From Geothrix sp. 21YS21S-2 (lineage in GTDB: Bacteria > Acidobacteriota > Holophagae > Holophagales > Holophagaceae), in the NCBI RefSeq assembly GCF_030846775.1, contig NZ_CP132910.1, forward strand, positions 3,382,001 through 3,446,000: DNA of 64,000 nucleotides. Direction: 5' to 3'. Position numbers and translations under genes: made by a program. The notes under the pieces are model-generated. The model saw only the letters and a program-made list of their open reading frames with translations, ran no database searches and was not told the origin of the DNA. Shown here piece after piece: positions 52,403 to 61,222 of this stretch. The stretch's first letter is position 1, and the number at the start of each line of letters is the position of its first letter.

Positions 52403-52638
52403 CAGTACTCCTTGGTGGGATCGGGGGCCCGCACGACCGCGGCCTTGCGCAGCGGCACCAGGGCGCCGGGGGTCGCGGGTTCGGGGGCCTCGTCGGCCTC
52501 GGCCTCGGGCAGGTCCTGGTCCAGGGCCTCCGCCGGGATCACCACGGCCCGGCGCAGTTCCACGGATTCCATCGCGGGTCTGGGGGGGACGCTCGCCGGG
52601 GTTCCCCCCACGAGCAGGATGAGGCAAAGGCCGATCAT
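52402..52638 (-). CDS. Small secreted or membrane-anchored protein
   Basis: 78 aa starting at ATG 52638, with GGGAG 8 nt upstream; an in-frame ATG at 52668 lacks a site. The N-terminus is a hydrophobic signal/anchor (IGLCLILLVGG) and the rest is Pro/Ala/Glu-rich. Its stop overlaps the carboxylase start (TGATG). By position it could stand for the small membrane subunit of a sodium-pump decarboxylase, but I see no supporting motif. Confidence 0.5.
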   Translation of the reverse strand: MIGLCLILLVGGTPASVPPRPAMESVELRRAVVIPAEALDQDLPEAEADEAPEPATPGALVPLRKAAVVRAPDPTKEY

Positions 52639-52720
52639 GATTTCAACTCCCGTACGCAAACCGTTCATTGTAACTTTGCGCGCAAGTCACGGCCAACGCC
52701 TATTTGGCTGAGAGCTCATC

Positions 52721-53200
52721 TCAGCGCTGCCGCCAGGCCGCCAGGGTCCGGGCGATCTGCTTCAGGTGGGTGTCCAGGTGACCCACATACAATTCCAGGA
52801 GCCGCTCCAGGGTGAGGGTGCCCCGCTCGGGATGCACGAGGGTCTGCTCCCAGGCCGCCTCCGGCAGGGCGCGCAGCTGCCGGGCCAGCATCTCCCGCAG
52901 GAGCCGGAAGAGGTCCAGCGCCTCGCCCAGGGGCTGGGCGGCGTCATCCAGGGTGCCGGCCCAGCGGTCCTGGTCGTAGGGGACGATGGTGGTGCCCGGC
53001 TGGGCGATGATGGTGCGGGCCCGCAGGTAGCCGTGCAGCTCGCTCTCCGCCAGGTGGAAGAGAATGGCGCGCGGGCTCCAGGCCCCGGGTGCCGGGCGGA
53101 AGTCCAGGGCCTCCGGGGGAAGGGCCTCGACCGCCTCCCGGAGCATCCGGGGACCCTGGGCATAGGACATGAGCAGTTCAGCACGAGTCTGCGAGTTCAT
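52721..53200 (-). CDS. DinB-family putative metal-dependent hydrolase
   Basis: 159 aa four-helix-bundle protein. Three histidines expected to bind a divalent metal occur in ILFHLAESE and in YVGHLDTHLKQI. DinB-like proteins include thiol S-transferases and damage-inducible proteins; the substrate here is unknown. It stands apart, with about 80 nt on each side. Confidence 0.82.
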   Translation of the reverse strand: MNSQTRAELLMSYAQGPRMLREAVEALPPEALDFRPAPGAWSPRAILFHLAESELHGYLRARTIIAQPGTTIVPYDQDRWAGTLDDAAQPLGEALDLFRLLREMLARQLRALPEAAWEQTLVHPERGTLTLERLLELYVGHLDTHLKQIARTLAAWRQR

Positions 53201-53250
53201 GGTTCACCTGCGGTTCTTATACAGCCGAAGGCGCTGGAAAGCCACCCATG

Positions 53251-53283
53251 AAAAAAGACCCCCGCCGGAGCGGGGGTCCTTTT
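53251..53283 (-). terminator. Bidirectional rho-independent terminator
   Basis: A 9-bp stem (GACCCCCGC at 53257-53265 with its complement at 53270-53278, loop CGGA) is flanked by an A-run on the left (53251-53256) and TTTT on the right. In the minus direction it ends the TonB receptor transcript 14 nt after its stop. Confidence 0.85.
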
Positions 53284-53296
53284 GGCTGGAACGGGT

Positions 53297-56218
53297 CTAG
53301 AACTTCAGCTTGCAGCCGAAGCGGAAGGACCGGGCCGGCTGGTAGTCCGTGGCGGAGCCGAAGCGCCCGACAGGCTGGGGGTTGCCGTAGCGGTCGGTGT
53401 ACTGCTCGAGCACGGCCGTCTCGGGACGGTGGTTCATGACGTTGTAGATCTCGAAGAAGGGCTCGATTCGCATCTTCCCTTCCAGGGGCATGTCGTAGTG
53501 GAAGTTCAGATCCAGGCGGGTCAGCCAGGGAAGGCGACCCTTGTTGCCCAGCTTCAGGTCCTGGAAGTCGGCATTGGCATAACCGCCGGGATCCGGCAGG
53601 ACGGGGTTGCTGGTGCTGCCATCATCCTGCTGGCTGTAGGGGCGGCCGCTCTGGGCAAGGAAGTTGAAGCCTAGGGCGAGGTCGCCCTTGCCCACCTTGA
53701 TCTTCTTGTAGCCGTACGCCTTGAACTGGTGGGTGTGGTCGGTGGGCAGGTAGCCGGTCCCGACATAGGGCCAGAAGTCATAGGAGGCGGTGATGCCACC
53801 GTCCGGTTGGCCGTTGGTGGCGCTGATGAGACCCTCGTAGTTGCCGTAGTCCCTGCTCCACGTGTAGCCCACGAAAAGGAAGGTGTCTGAAGTCTTGTAG
53901 GTATAAGTGACGTCGACGGCCTTGTATTCGTTGTAGGCCTCGGGATACAGGCTGTTGGTGGTGGAGACCTTCTGCCCGCTGAAATTGGAGGTCCAGGAGA
54001 CCGACTTCCCGGGGTTCCAGATGATGGCCTGTCCGCCGCCGCCACTGGTTGCGCCCATCGCAAGGGAACCGGGATCGTGCGGGTCGATGGCGTAGCCGTC
54101 AACATCGGTGATCTCGGAATCCTCGATGGGATCCGTCAGCTTGCGGTAGTGGGCGTGGATGCCGAAGGTGCTTGAGGCCGTCGCCTGGTAGTCGTACCCG
54201 AGCAGGATCTCGGTGCGCTTGGGCAGCTTGAGGCCATCGGCGAGAGGGTCGTTGGACCAGCCGGTGGAATAGTCGATGTCGTCGTAGTTGGTTCCGGTTA
54301 CGGTCACGGTGTTCGTAGCGCGGTTGAAAGTCGCGGTGCTCTGACCAACGCCGGTACCAGTATGGGTCCCGCCGTAGTAGAGGAGGTGGTAGTACTCCTT
54401 GCCGTAGGTGCGGATGGCCATGCGCTGGGGGATCTGCATGTAGTACTGAGCGAAGCTACCGGAGACCTTGGACTTGCCATCGCCGGTGGCATCGAAGGTG
54501 AAGCCGATGCGGGGCTGGATGTAATCCGTGAACTTGAAGTGCATGAACGTGGAGCCATTGGCGCCGATCTGCTTCTGGTCCTCCATGCGGATGCCATAGA
54601 AGAGGTTCAGCTTCTTGTTCACCTGCCAGGTGTCCTGGAGGTAGATCGCCTGGAAGTAGGCGTTGGCTTCGGAATCGTTGTCGTAGACGTTCCGCACGGC
54701 CCTGAGGAACCCGCCGGAGTTCTGCAACTGCCAGGTCTGGCCACCATTGCGGTGGGTGATGTCGGAGTAGTTGGACTTCAGGTAGGAGTAGCCCACCTTC
54801 AGGGAGTGGTCGGCACCGATGACCCAGGTGAGGTCGCCGGCGAACTGGGTGGTGGTGTTGGTCTCCTTGGCGATGTTTCCGGCGCCGCCCGTGGCCCAGT
54901 ACGTCAGGGGATCGGCCAAGCCGTAGCCAGGGCCGCCAGAGGCGTAGTAGGTCCGGTCGCGGATGAGGGACAGGGTCGAGTTGGGCGTGACGTCGTTCTC
55001 GGCCTTGGCCTGGCCCATCTTGAGGGACATGGTGACGTTGGGAGACAGCGTGGAATCCCAGATCAGGTTGAAGTTGCTGGTGTTGTGGACCGTGTCGCCA
55101 CTGGTGTCGGCGTTGCCGCGGCCGTCATAGAGGTTGCTGGGGGAACCGGCGCCGCGGTCCTGGGTGGCCGTGGAGCGGTTGCCGAAGTAGCTGAGGGTCA
55201 GCTGGTTGTCCGTAGTGACGTAGTACTGCAGCTTGCCCATGAACTGCAGGTCGGGGGTCTTGGTGGCACCGGCCGACAGGTCGCTCAGGTTCAGGTAGGA
55301 GGGGCTGTTGGTGAGGGTATAGTTGACGCCGAAGGAGTAGAAAAACTTGTCCTTGACGAACGCGCCGCCCACCCGGGCGCCCACGTCGGTGACGCTGGCG
55401 GCGGGGAGTTCCCGGAACCACGTCGTGCCCTTGGCCTTGGGGGAGAGGGAGCCGGGGATGTGGCTGGCCCACACGGAACCCGCGAAATCGTTGGTGCCGG
55501 ACTTGGTGAGGACGTTGAACACGCCGCCCATGGCGGAGTATTCAGGCTTGTAGCCGCCGGTCTGGATGTCGACCTGGTCCACGAAGTCCTGCACCATGGT
55601 GACGCTCTGGCCGCCGTAGCGCATGTCGTTGGTCTTCAGGCCATCCACGGAGAAGGAGTTCTCGGCGCCGGAGGCGCCGCCGATGGAGATCTCGAGGCCG
55701 AGGCCGGCATTGCCGTTGCTGGCGCCGAAGCCGGACGTCGTGACGCCGGGGGTCATGTAGGCCAGGGAAGCCATCTCGCGGCCCGTGGGGACCGCCGAAA
55801 GGGTGTCCAGGCTGAAATTGGAACCCGTGGTGGTGCTGGTGGTGTCGATGGTGGCGGAGGAGGCGATGACTTCGACGACCGCCGAGCCTTCCTTGTCCAT
55901 CTTGAGGTTCGCCGTGGTGGCGGTGTTGATGGTGACCGTCACGGTCTGGCGGGTGGCGGAGAACCCGGCCTTGGTGACCTGGACGGTCCAGGCGCCGGCG
56001 TTGAGCAGGCCGGCCTGGAAGTGGCCGTCGGCGCCGGTGACGATGGTGCGGCTGACCTGGCCGGACGTGAGGCGGACGGTGGCCGCCGCAACGGGGTTGC
56101 CGGCCTTGTCGGTCACGTGTCCATTGATGGCGCCGGTGGTGACGGTCTGGGCGACCAGGACCTGGCCGGCCACGAGGGTCAAGGCTGTCAGTCCGAGCCT
56201 TGTGAGGTTGTTGCGCAT
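53297..56218 (-). CDS. TonB-dependent receptor with carboxypeptidase-regulatory-like domain (Oar-like)
   Basis: 973 aa. ATG 56218 follows GGAG; the signal peptide ends near VLVAQ (residue 27). A CarboxypepD_reg-like domain spans about 30-105 (INGHVTDKAGNPVAAATVRL), followed by a plug (about 115-230) and a large beta-barrel ending in FRFGCKLKF. This type is common in Acidobacteriota and Bacteroidota, taking up large substrates or acting in matrix adhesion. It is inserted between the two purine/selenium blocks; any link to that pathway is unproven. The closing strand ends in Phe, as usual for barrel insertion. Confidence 0.92.
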   Translation of the reverse strand: MRNNLTRLGLTALTLVAGQVLVAQTVTTGAINGHVTDKAGNPVAAATVRLTSGQVSRTIVTGADGHFQAGLLNAGAWTVQVTKAGFSATRQTVTVTINTATTANLKMDKEGSAVVEVIASSATIDTTSTTTGSNFSLDTLSAVPTGREMASLAYMTPGVTTSGFGASNGNAGLGLEISIGGASGAENSFSVDGLKTNDMRYGGQSVTMVQDFVDQVDIQTGGYKPEYSAMGGVFNVLTKSGTNDFAGSVWASHIPGSLSPKAKGTTWFRELPAASVTDVGARVGGAFVKDKFFYSFGVNYTLTNSPSYLNLSDLSAGATKTPDLQFMGKLQYYVTTDNQLTLSYFGNRSTATQDRGAGSPSNLYDGRGNADTSGDTVHNTSNFNLIWDSTLSPNVTMSLKMGQAKAENDVTPNSTLSLIRDRTYYASGGPGYGLADPLTYWATGGAGNIAKETNTTTQFAGDLTWVIGADHSLKVGYSYLKSNYSDITHRNGGQTWQLQNSGGFLRAVRNVYDNDSEANAYFQAIYLQDTWQVNKKLNLFYGIRMEDQKQIGANGSTFMHFKFTDYIQPRIGFTFDATGDGKSKVSGSFAQYYMQIPQRMAIRTYGKEYYHLLYYGGTHTGTGVGQSTATFNRATNTVTVTGTNYDDIDYSTGWSNDPLADGLKLPKRTEILLGYDYQATASSTFGIHAHYRKLTDPIEDSEITDVDGYAIDPHDPGSLAMGATSGGGGQAIIWNPGKSVSWTSNFSGQKVSTTNSLYPEAYNEYKAVDVTYTYKTSDTFLFVGYTWSRDYGNYEGLISATNGQPDGGITASYDFWPYVGTGYLPTDHTHQFKAYGYKKIKVGKGDLALGFNFLAQSGRPYSQQDDGSTSNPVLPDPGGYANADFQDLKLGNKGRLPWLTRLDLNFHYDMPLEGKMRIEPFFEIYNVMNHRPETAVLEQYTDRYGNPQPVGRFGSATDYQPARSFRFGCKLKF

Positions 56219-56704
56219 AGGATTTGGCTCCTTTGAAGGTGAGGTGGGAAACACAACTTCTGGAAAAGCACGGCATAGCCGTCCGCTACCTAGTGGACTC
56301 CTTTCATGAGAGCGGATTTTCAGTCATGGAGTGTGGCAAATTCATGACAATTAGTGGGATTCATTAAGCCTTGGAAAACAGATTTTTCAAGAGTTAATTT
56401 CGTGATTTTCCGGGGTTTTTTCGAAAGACAACGTAAGACGAGGCTTTTTAATATTAATTTTTCATTGATAATTTTGACATATATGACTTTTTACTTTTGA
56501 GATTCGGATTTATTTATTCATTCTAAAGTTGTTGCTAAGGATGTTAATAGATGTTAATTGTTTGAAAATTATCACATTTATTTATTAATCATCTTCGATT
56601 TTGCGGACTGAGAAATGCCATTACCTGGTCATATGGCCTCGTCGGAGCCTTGCGGCGAATTAGTCGGCCCGCTCATGGTGGATATGCGCATGGATCAGCT
56701 GCAA
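56219..56704. other. AT-rich intergenic region upstream of the TonB receptor
   Basis: No gene is visible. The stretch 56330-56640 is strikingly AT-rich in a very GC-rich genome. A possible minus-strand promoter for the receptor is TTGAAA with a CTTAAT 16 nt downstream (around 56365-56392). A direct repeat of GATGTTAAT occurs around 56540-56560. The selenium operon ends just to the right without an obvious terminator. Confidence 0.5.
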
Positions 56705-57313
56705 TCACCCCAGAATAACCGTAGGCCCCTGCAGCAGGTGCTCTGAAATTTCATACATGTTCGACACCCTGCCTACCGCCAAAGCCTCGGTCAATTTATA
56801 GAATTCCAGACATGTGCCGCAGGCGATGACGTCCACCCCACGGTCGGCGGTCTTGCGGAGGTTTTCAAGGGAGTCGGAACCCTCGACGGCCAGGCGCACC
56901 CCCGCGTTCATGAAAATGATCCTCATGGGCGGAACGTCGCACTCGGTGAGGGTGTAGAGGAAGCCGCGCATGAGGAGCTTCGCCAGGTCCGGGGAACCGT
57001 TGCCGATGCCGTCGGAGGTGATCAGCACGGTGGGGGCCCCGGCGGGGGCGGGTTCCGCGGGAGCGGCTTCGGGCGCCTCGCCCGGGGCTCCGGGCCGCAG
57101 GACGATGCGGGTCAGGGCACCTTCCGAGGCGACGCCCTCCACTTCGCATTTGGCCCAGGCTGCGAATTTCAGGATGTTCTCCCGTGCCGCGGCGTCGTCC
57201 ACGAGGATCTCCAGGGAGGAGAAGCCGCCCTCGGCAAGGGCCTTGCGGGTCAGGATCACGGGCTGGGGGCAGGGCAGCCCCTTTGCGTCGAGGGTTCTAC
57301 GGGTAGGGCTCAT
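56705..57313 (-). CDS. yedF: YedF-type sulfurtransferase-like selenium metabolism protein
   Basis: 202 aa. The N-terminal TusA/SirA domain has the conserved CPxP motif (Cys15-Pro-Gln-Pro). After a Pro/Ala linker, a C-terminal DsrE-like domain carries a second conserved cysteine in VIACGTCLEFY. This two-domain form is the selenium-linked YedF that travels with selD, and is thought to carry activated selenium or sulfur. GGAGG precedes ATG 57313. It is the last gene of the operon and overlaps the DUF3343 gene by 17 nt. Confidence 0.9.
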   Translation of the reverse strand: MSPTRRTLDAKGLPCPQPVILTRKALAEGGFSSLEILVDDAAARENILKFAAWAKCEVEGVASEGALTRIVLRPGAPGEAPEAAPAEPAPAGAPTVLITSDGIGNGSPDLAKLLMRGFLYTLTECDVPPMRIIFMNAGVRLAVEGSDSLENLRKTADRGVDVIACGTCLEFYKLTEALAVGRVSNMYEISEHLLQGPTVILG

Positions 57314-57545
57314 AGCGCCTCCTGGGGCTTCCGGGTTCGGGGTCGAGGACGCGCCACAGGCCTTCGGGGCCGCTGGCGCGAAGGGGTTCTTCATTGCCGG
57401 CCGGGTCCACCAGCAGGCAGAACCCGCAGCTGCTCCGGATCTGCCGGGGGACCGGAATGAGGTCCACCTTCAGCCCCGCGGCCTTGAGCCGGTTCTCAGC
57501 CCGAAGGGCCGAATTGCTGGATGGGTAGGTGGCGAGAAGGAGCAC
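57297..57545 (-). CDS. DUF3343 protein
   Basis: 82 aa starting at GTG 57545, which shares a base with the selD stop. The pattern LATYPSSNSALRAENRLKAAG followed by LIPVPRQIRSSCGFCL (conserved Pro-Arg and Cys-Gly) is that of DUF3343. The family is very often encoded between selD and yedF and may bind a selenium or sulfur species through its cysteines. It overlaps both neighbours. Confidence 0.88.
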   Translation of the reverse strand: MLLLATYPSSNSALRAENRLKAAGLKVDLIPVPRQIRSSCGFCLLVDPAGNEEPLRASGPEGLWRVLDPEPGSPRRRYEPYP

Positions 57546-58561
57546 TAGAGTATTCGCACGGAACCGGGGGCGCCGCCGGTCTCGCCGATGATCCAGCCCC
57601 CGGCGCCTGCTTCCTGCAGCGCGGCGGCGGCGGCCTCGGCCTCCTCCTCGGGCAGCGCGGCCAGGAGGCCTCCTGAGGTCTGGGGGTCGAAGAGCAGGTC
57701 CAATACCAGGGCGGGCACCTCTCCGGCCACGCAGGGGAGTCGGCCCTCCCGGTTCCGGTACGTGCCCTCGGGGATCAGGCCCATGGAGGCGTATTCCTCC
57801 ACCCCGGGCAGGAGAGGCACCTGGGCGAAGCGCAGGGTGAGGCCGCAGTCCCCGCCGGCCATCTCCGCGGCGTGCCCGGCCAGGCCGAAGCCGGTGACGT
57901 CGGTGACGGCCATGGGGTGGAACCGGGCCAGGACCTCGGCCGCGGCGCGGTTCAGGGTGGCCATGGAGCGCTCCGCGGCGGCCCGGGCCTCCGGGGAGGC
58001 GCACTGGGCGCGCAGGGCCATGTTCACCAGGCCCATGCCGATGGGCTTGGTGAGGATGAGCCGGCCGCCGGGGCGAAGGGTGTTGTTCCGCCAGGCCCGG
58101 GCGGGGTCCACCAGCCCCGTGACCGCATAGCCCAGCTTGGGCTCGGGGTCCTCGATGCTGTGGCCGCCCAGGAGGGCGCAGCCGGCCTCCACCAGGGCCT
58201 CCAGGCCGCCGGCGAGCATCTCGCGGAGCGGTTCGATGCCCAGGGCCTTGAGGGGGTGGCACACCAGGGCCAGGGCGGTGATGGGGCGGGCGCCCATGGC
58301 GTAGAGGTCGGACAGGGCGTTGGCGGCGGCGATGCGCCCGAACAGCCGCGGGTCGTCCACGATGGGGGGGAAGAAGTCGACGGTCTGCACCAGCGCCTCG
58401 TGGGGTCCGATGCGGAAGATCCCCGCGTCCTCGCTCCCGGCGAAATCGGCCAGCAGGTCGGGGTAGGCGGGCTGCTCGAGCCCGCAGAGGGCCTTGGCCA
58501 GGACGCCGGGGCCCAGCTTGGCGCCGCAGCCGGAAAACCGGGTGTAGGACGTGAGGTTCAA
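57545..58561 (-). CDS. selD: Selenide, water dikinase
   Basis: 338 aa. Makes selenophosphate from selenide and ATP. The active site is SGCGAK: Cys12 and Lys15 are the equivalents of the essential Cys17 and Lys20 of E. coli. The codon is TGC, so this is a cysteine, not selenocysteine, form. ADP/Mg-binding segments such as TVDFFPP, ALSDLYAMGARP and DVTGFGLAGHA are clear. TTG 58561 has GGAG 8 nt upstream and overlaps the upstream stop. With no selA, selB or tRNA-Sec visible, it probably serves a molybdenum-selenium cofactor. Confidence 0.93.
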   Translation of the reverse strand: MNLTSYTRFSGCGAKLGPGVLAKALCGLEQPAYPDLLADFAGSEDAGIFRIGPHEALVQTVDFFPPIVDDPRLFGRIAAANALSDLYAMGARPITALALVCHPLKALGIEPLREMLAGGLEALVEAGCALLGGHSIEDPEPKLGYAVTGLVDPARAWRNNTLRPGGRLILTKPIGMGLVNMALRAQCASPEARAAAERSMATLNRAAAEVLARFHPMAVTDVTGFGLAGHAAEMAGGDCGLTLRFAQVPLLPGVEEYASMGLIPEGTYRNREGRLPCVAGEVPALVLDLLFDPQTSGGLLAALPEEEAEAAAAALQEAGAGGWIIGETGGAPGSVRIL

Positions 58562-59685
58562 GCGAGCAGCTCCTTCATGGCGTCCAGGGTCGCCTGGATC
58601 TCGAGCGGGGTGGTGGAGAACCCGGGCGAAAAGCGCAGGGTGCCTCCGGCTTCCAGGGTCCCCAGGGTCCGATGGGCCGCGGGGGCGCAGTGGAGGCCCA
58701 CCCGGGTGCAGATGTCGCGCCTGTCCAGCTCCAGGGCCAGCTCGCCCAGGTCCCGGCCCTCGACGGTGATGGAGACCACGGGGGCCCGGTCCTCGCCGGG
58801 GCCGGGACCCTGGACGGCGACGGAGGGCAGTTCCAGGAGCCCGCGCACGAGGTCGTCGCACAGGGCCCGTTCCCGCAGGTGCAGGGCGGCGCCCTCGGAC
58901 TCCAGGAAGCGCAGCGCGGTCCAGAGGCCCGCAAGGCCGGGCACGTCGGGGGTGCCCGCCTCGAACCGGTCGGGAAGGATCCCGGGCTGGATCTCGCTCT
59001 CGGAGGCGCTGCCGGTGCCGCCCATGAGCCTCGGTTCGGGGCGGGCGCCGGGGCCCAGCAGGAGGCCGCCGGTGCCGGGCGGCCCCAGGAGGCCCTTGTG
59101 GCCGGAAAAGGCGACGTAGTCGCAGCCCCGGGGGATGGGCAGATGCCCCGCCGTCTGGCTTGCGTCCACGCAGATGGGCACGCCCAGGCGCCGGCACAGG
59201 TCCGCCACCTCGGCCACCGGGGTCAGGCAGCCGGTGACGTTGCTCGCGGCGGTCAGCACCAGGAGGTCGGGGGCCATCCACAGGGCGGCCTTGAGCTCGA
59301 CGGGATCGGGCCGGCCGCGGCCGTCGAAGGGGACCACCCGGACCCTCACGCCCCGGGTGGCCTCGAGGTGGCGCAGGGGCCGCATGACGGCATTGTGTTC
59401 CAGGGAGGAGACGGCGACGGTCCCGCCGTCCGGGACGCTGCCCAGGATGGCCAGGTTCAATGCCTCGGTGGCGTTCCGGGTGAAGACCAGGCGCTCGGCA
59501 TCGGTTCCGCCCAGGAACGCGGCGCAGGCCTCCCGGGCCCCGAAGAGGGTGCGGCTGGCGTCCCGGGCCAGCCTGTGGCTCGCCCTGCCCGGACTGCAGG
59601 CGCCCGAAGCCAGGCACGCCGCCACCGCCTCCGGCACGCCCGGCGCCTTGGGGTGGCTGGTGGCTGCGTTGTCCAGGTAGATCAC
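58558..59685 (-). CDS. Cysteine desulfurase / selenocysteine lyase (EF2568-like)
   Basis: 375 aa class V aminotransferase-fold enzyme. PLP lysine Lys197 is in FSGHKGLLGPPG, and the catalytic cysteine Cys333 is in LHCAPAAHRTLG. It starts at GTG 59685, overlapping the yqeB stop by 4 nt. Its place inside the yqeB-selD operon marks it as the family member dedicated to supplying selenium or sulfur for the SDMH cofactor. Confidence 0.9.
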   Translation of the reverse strand: MIYLDNAATSHPKAPGVPEAVAACLASGACSPGRASHRLARDASRTLFGAREACAAFLGGTDAERLVFTRNATEALNLAILGSVPDGGTVAVSSLEHNAVMRPLRHLEATRGVRVRVVPFDGRGRPDPVELKAALWMAPDLLVLTAASNVTGCLTPVAEVADLCRRLGVPICVDASQTAGHLPIPRGCDYVAFSGHKGLLGPPGTGGLLLGPGARPEPRLMGGTGSASESEIQPGILPDRFEAGTPDVPGLAGLWTALRFLESEGAALHLRERALCDDLVRGLLELPSVAVQGPGPGEDRAPVVSITVEGRDLGELALELDRRDICTRVGLHCAPAAHRTLGTLEAGGTLRFSPGFSTTPLEIQATLDAMKELLA

Positions 59686-60479
59686 GGCGCACCCAGCATG
59701 AGGAGAGCCTCCAGGACCCCGCCGGCGATGGCGCGCGCCTTGTCGGAGACGGAAAAGCAGTGTTCCCGCACGCACCTGGGATCCACGTCGGCCACCTTGA
59801 GTCCCGCCCGGGCCTCGAAGCCGGGCCGGATGAGGCCCCGCACGACACCGCCGATGGCCGAGGGCACGGGCTCGCCCCCGATGGCCAGCACCGGATCCCC
59901 GGCCGCCACCGTGTCCCCGATGGCGCAGAGGGCCTCCACCCTCCCCGCCCGGGGGGCGTGGATGACCCGCTCGGAGCCGTGGCCCGCGATGAGCCCGGGC
60001 ACGCCCGTGTTCGCCTCGGCGGAGCCGGAGAGGAGCACCCGGCCCAGGTCGTGGCCGCGGTTGGTCTCGACCACCGCGTGCGCGTCCACCCCGGCCGTGA
60101 AGCCGGGCCCGAGGGCCACCACCACGGGGGCCATCTCCAGGAAGGTGCCCAGGTTCCGCTTGGCGATGATGGCGTCCACCAGGGCCGCGGGCCGGAGCCG
60201 GGTCAGCAGGTCGCCGCGGGGGTCCTCGAGCACCGCCACCGGATCCCCCGGGGCCCATCGTTCCGGCAGGGCGTCGCACCGCAGGGCGCAGAGGCCCTCC
60301 ACCCGGGCGGAACCGTCGTACATGGCCTCCGAGAAGCTCACCGTTCGCCGGATGGCGCTGGGGTGGGCCGTTTCCAGGGCCACCACCCGGAACCCGGCGC
60401 GCACGAGGCGCAGGATCACCCCCGTGGCCAGGTCTCCGGCCCCACGCACCACCACAAGCCGGCCTTCGATCATCGTCAC
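59682..60479 (-). CDS. yqeB: YqeB / EF2563-family SDMH maturation protein
   Basis: 265 aa. The N-terminal Rossmann-like motif RLVVVRGAGDLATGVILRL and conserved VDAIIAKRN, ALGPGFTAGVDAHAVVETNRGH identify the EF2563 family, a genomic marker of selenium-dependent molybdenum hydroxylases. It may bind the cofactor or a nucleotide during selenium insertion. GTG 60479 has GGAGG 7 nt upstream and overlaps yqeC by 4 nt. Confidence 0.92.
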   Translation of the reverse strand: MTMIEGRLVVVRGAGDLATGVILRLVRAGFRVVALETAHPSAIRRTVSFSEAMYDGSARVEGLCALRCDALPERWAPGDPVAVLEDPRGDLLTRLRPAALVDAIIAKRNLGTFLEMAPVVVALGPGFTAGVDAHAVVETNRGHDLGRVLLSGSAEANTGVPGLIAGHGSERVIHAPRAGRVEALCAIGDTVAAGDPVLAIGGEPVPSAIGGVVRGLIRPGFEARAGLKVADVDPRCVREHCFSVSDKARAIAGGVLEALLMLGAP

Positions 60480-61222
60480 GGGGCGTCCTCCTCAACGAGG
60501 ATGACGCCATCGGGGGCCAGGAGGGAACCCAGCAGGACGCGGCCCGGGAAAAGCCCGGCCAGGGGCGGGAGGGCGCCGAGCGTATCGGCCTTGTTCAAGA
60601 GAAGGACCCGGGCGCCCCGGGCGTCCTTGAAGAGGCCCCGGGGGTGCCGGACCAGGGCGGCCAGGTGCTCCCAGCGGATGGGTTCAAGGGGAGCGCAGCC
60701 CGTGATTTCCGCGAAAAGCCCCGGGCGGTGGGCCACGGTCCCGTCCAGGGGCCGGCCCAGGCAGTCCAGCCCGACGACGCCCACCACCAGGTCCGTGCCC
60801 GGAGGCAGCACGGGTTCGTGGGGGGCCGGGGCCTTGACCGGCAGGCGCCGGGAGCCGTCGGCCTCCACCAGGACCAGGCCCCAGGACCCGCGCAGGACAG
60901 GGATCCAGGACGGGTGGATGCCCTTGACCTTGCCGGGGGCGTCGGCCTCCCGGGCCATGAGGATCGTGAGGCCGGGGGCCGCGGGGGGCACGGGGCCGCC
61001 GGTGAAGGGGCCTTCCAGGGCCGGGTCGAAGACCATCCTGCCCTCCCGGCCCGGTTCCAGGCGCGGGTCGGCGAGGTGGGTGGTGGTGGTGAGGAGCACG
61101 GGGCGGGGGGCCAGCTCCCGGGCCAGGCGGAACAGGGCCGTGGTCTTGCCCCCTGCGCCCACGAACGCGATGACCCCCCTGCCATCCGGCAACAGGGGCA
61201 GCAGGGCGTCCGCGAGGTTCAT
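60476..61222 (-). CDS. yqeC: YqeC, selenium-dependent hydroxylase accessory GTPase/ATPase-like protein
   Basis: 248 aa. A P-loop FVGAGGKTT is at residues 20-28, followed by TTTTHLADP and VLVEADGSRRLPVKAPAPHEPVLP, the signature run of YqeC (key residues E, D, K and P). YqeC occurs only with selenium-dependent hydroxylases and probably drives a nucleotide-dependent step in cofactor maturation. It overlaps both neighbours by 4 nt. Confidence 0.92.
   Translation of the reverse strand: MNLADALLPLLPDGRGVIAFVGAGGKTTALFRLARELAPRPVLLTTTTHLADPRLEPGREGRMVFDPALEGPFTGGPVPPAAPGLTILMAREADAPGKVKGIHPSWIPVLRGSWGLVLVEADGSRRLPVKAPAPHEPVLPPGTDLVVGVVGLDCLGRPLDGTVAHRPGLFAEITGCAPLEPIRWEHLAALVRHPRGLFKDARGARVLLLNKADTLGALPPLAGLFPGRVLLGSLLAPDGVILVEEDAP

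Noticed and set aside
52402-52638. OadG/MmdD-like small subunit of a sodium-pump decarboxylase
   Set aside because: Position fits, but there is no family motif and no biotin or membrane pump subunit nearby.
57545-58561. Selenocysteine (in-frame TGA) in SelD
   Set aside because: The active-site codon is TGC, giving Cys12.
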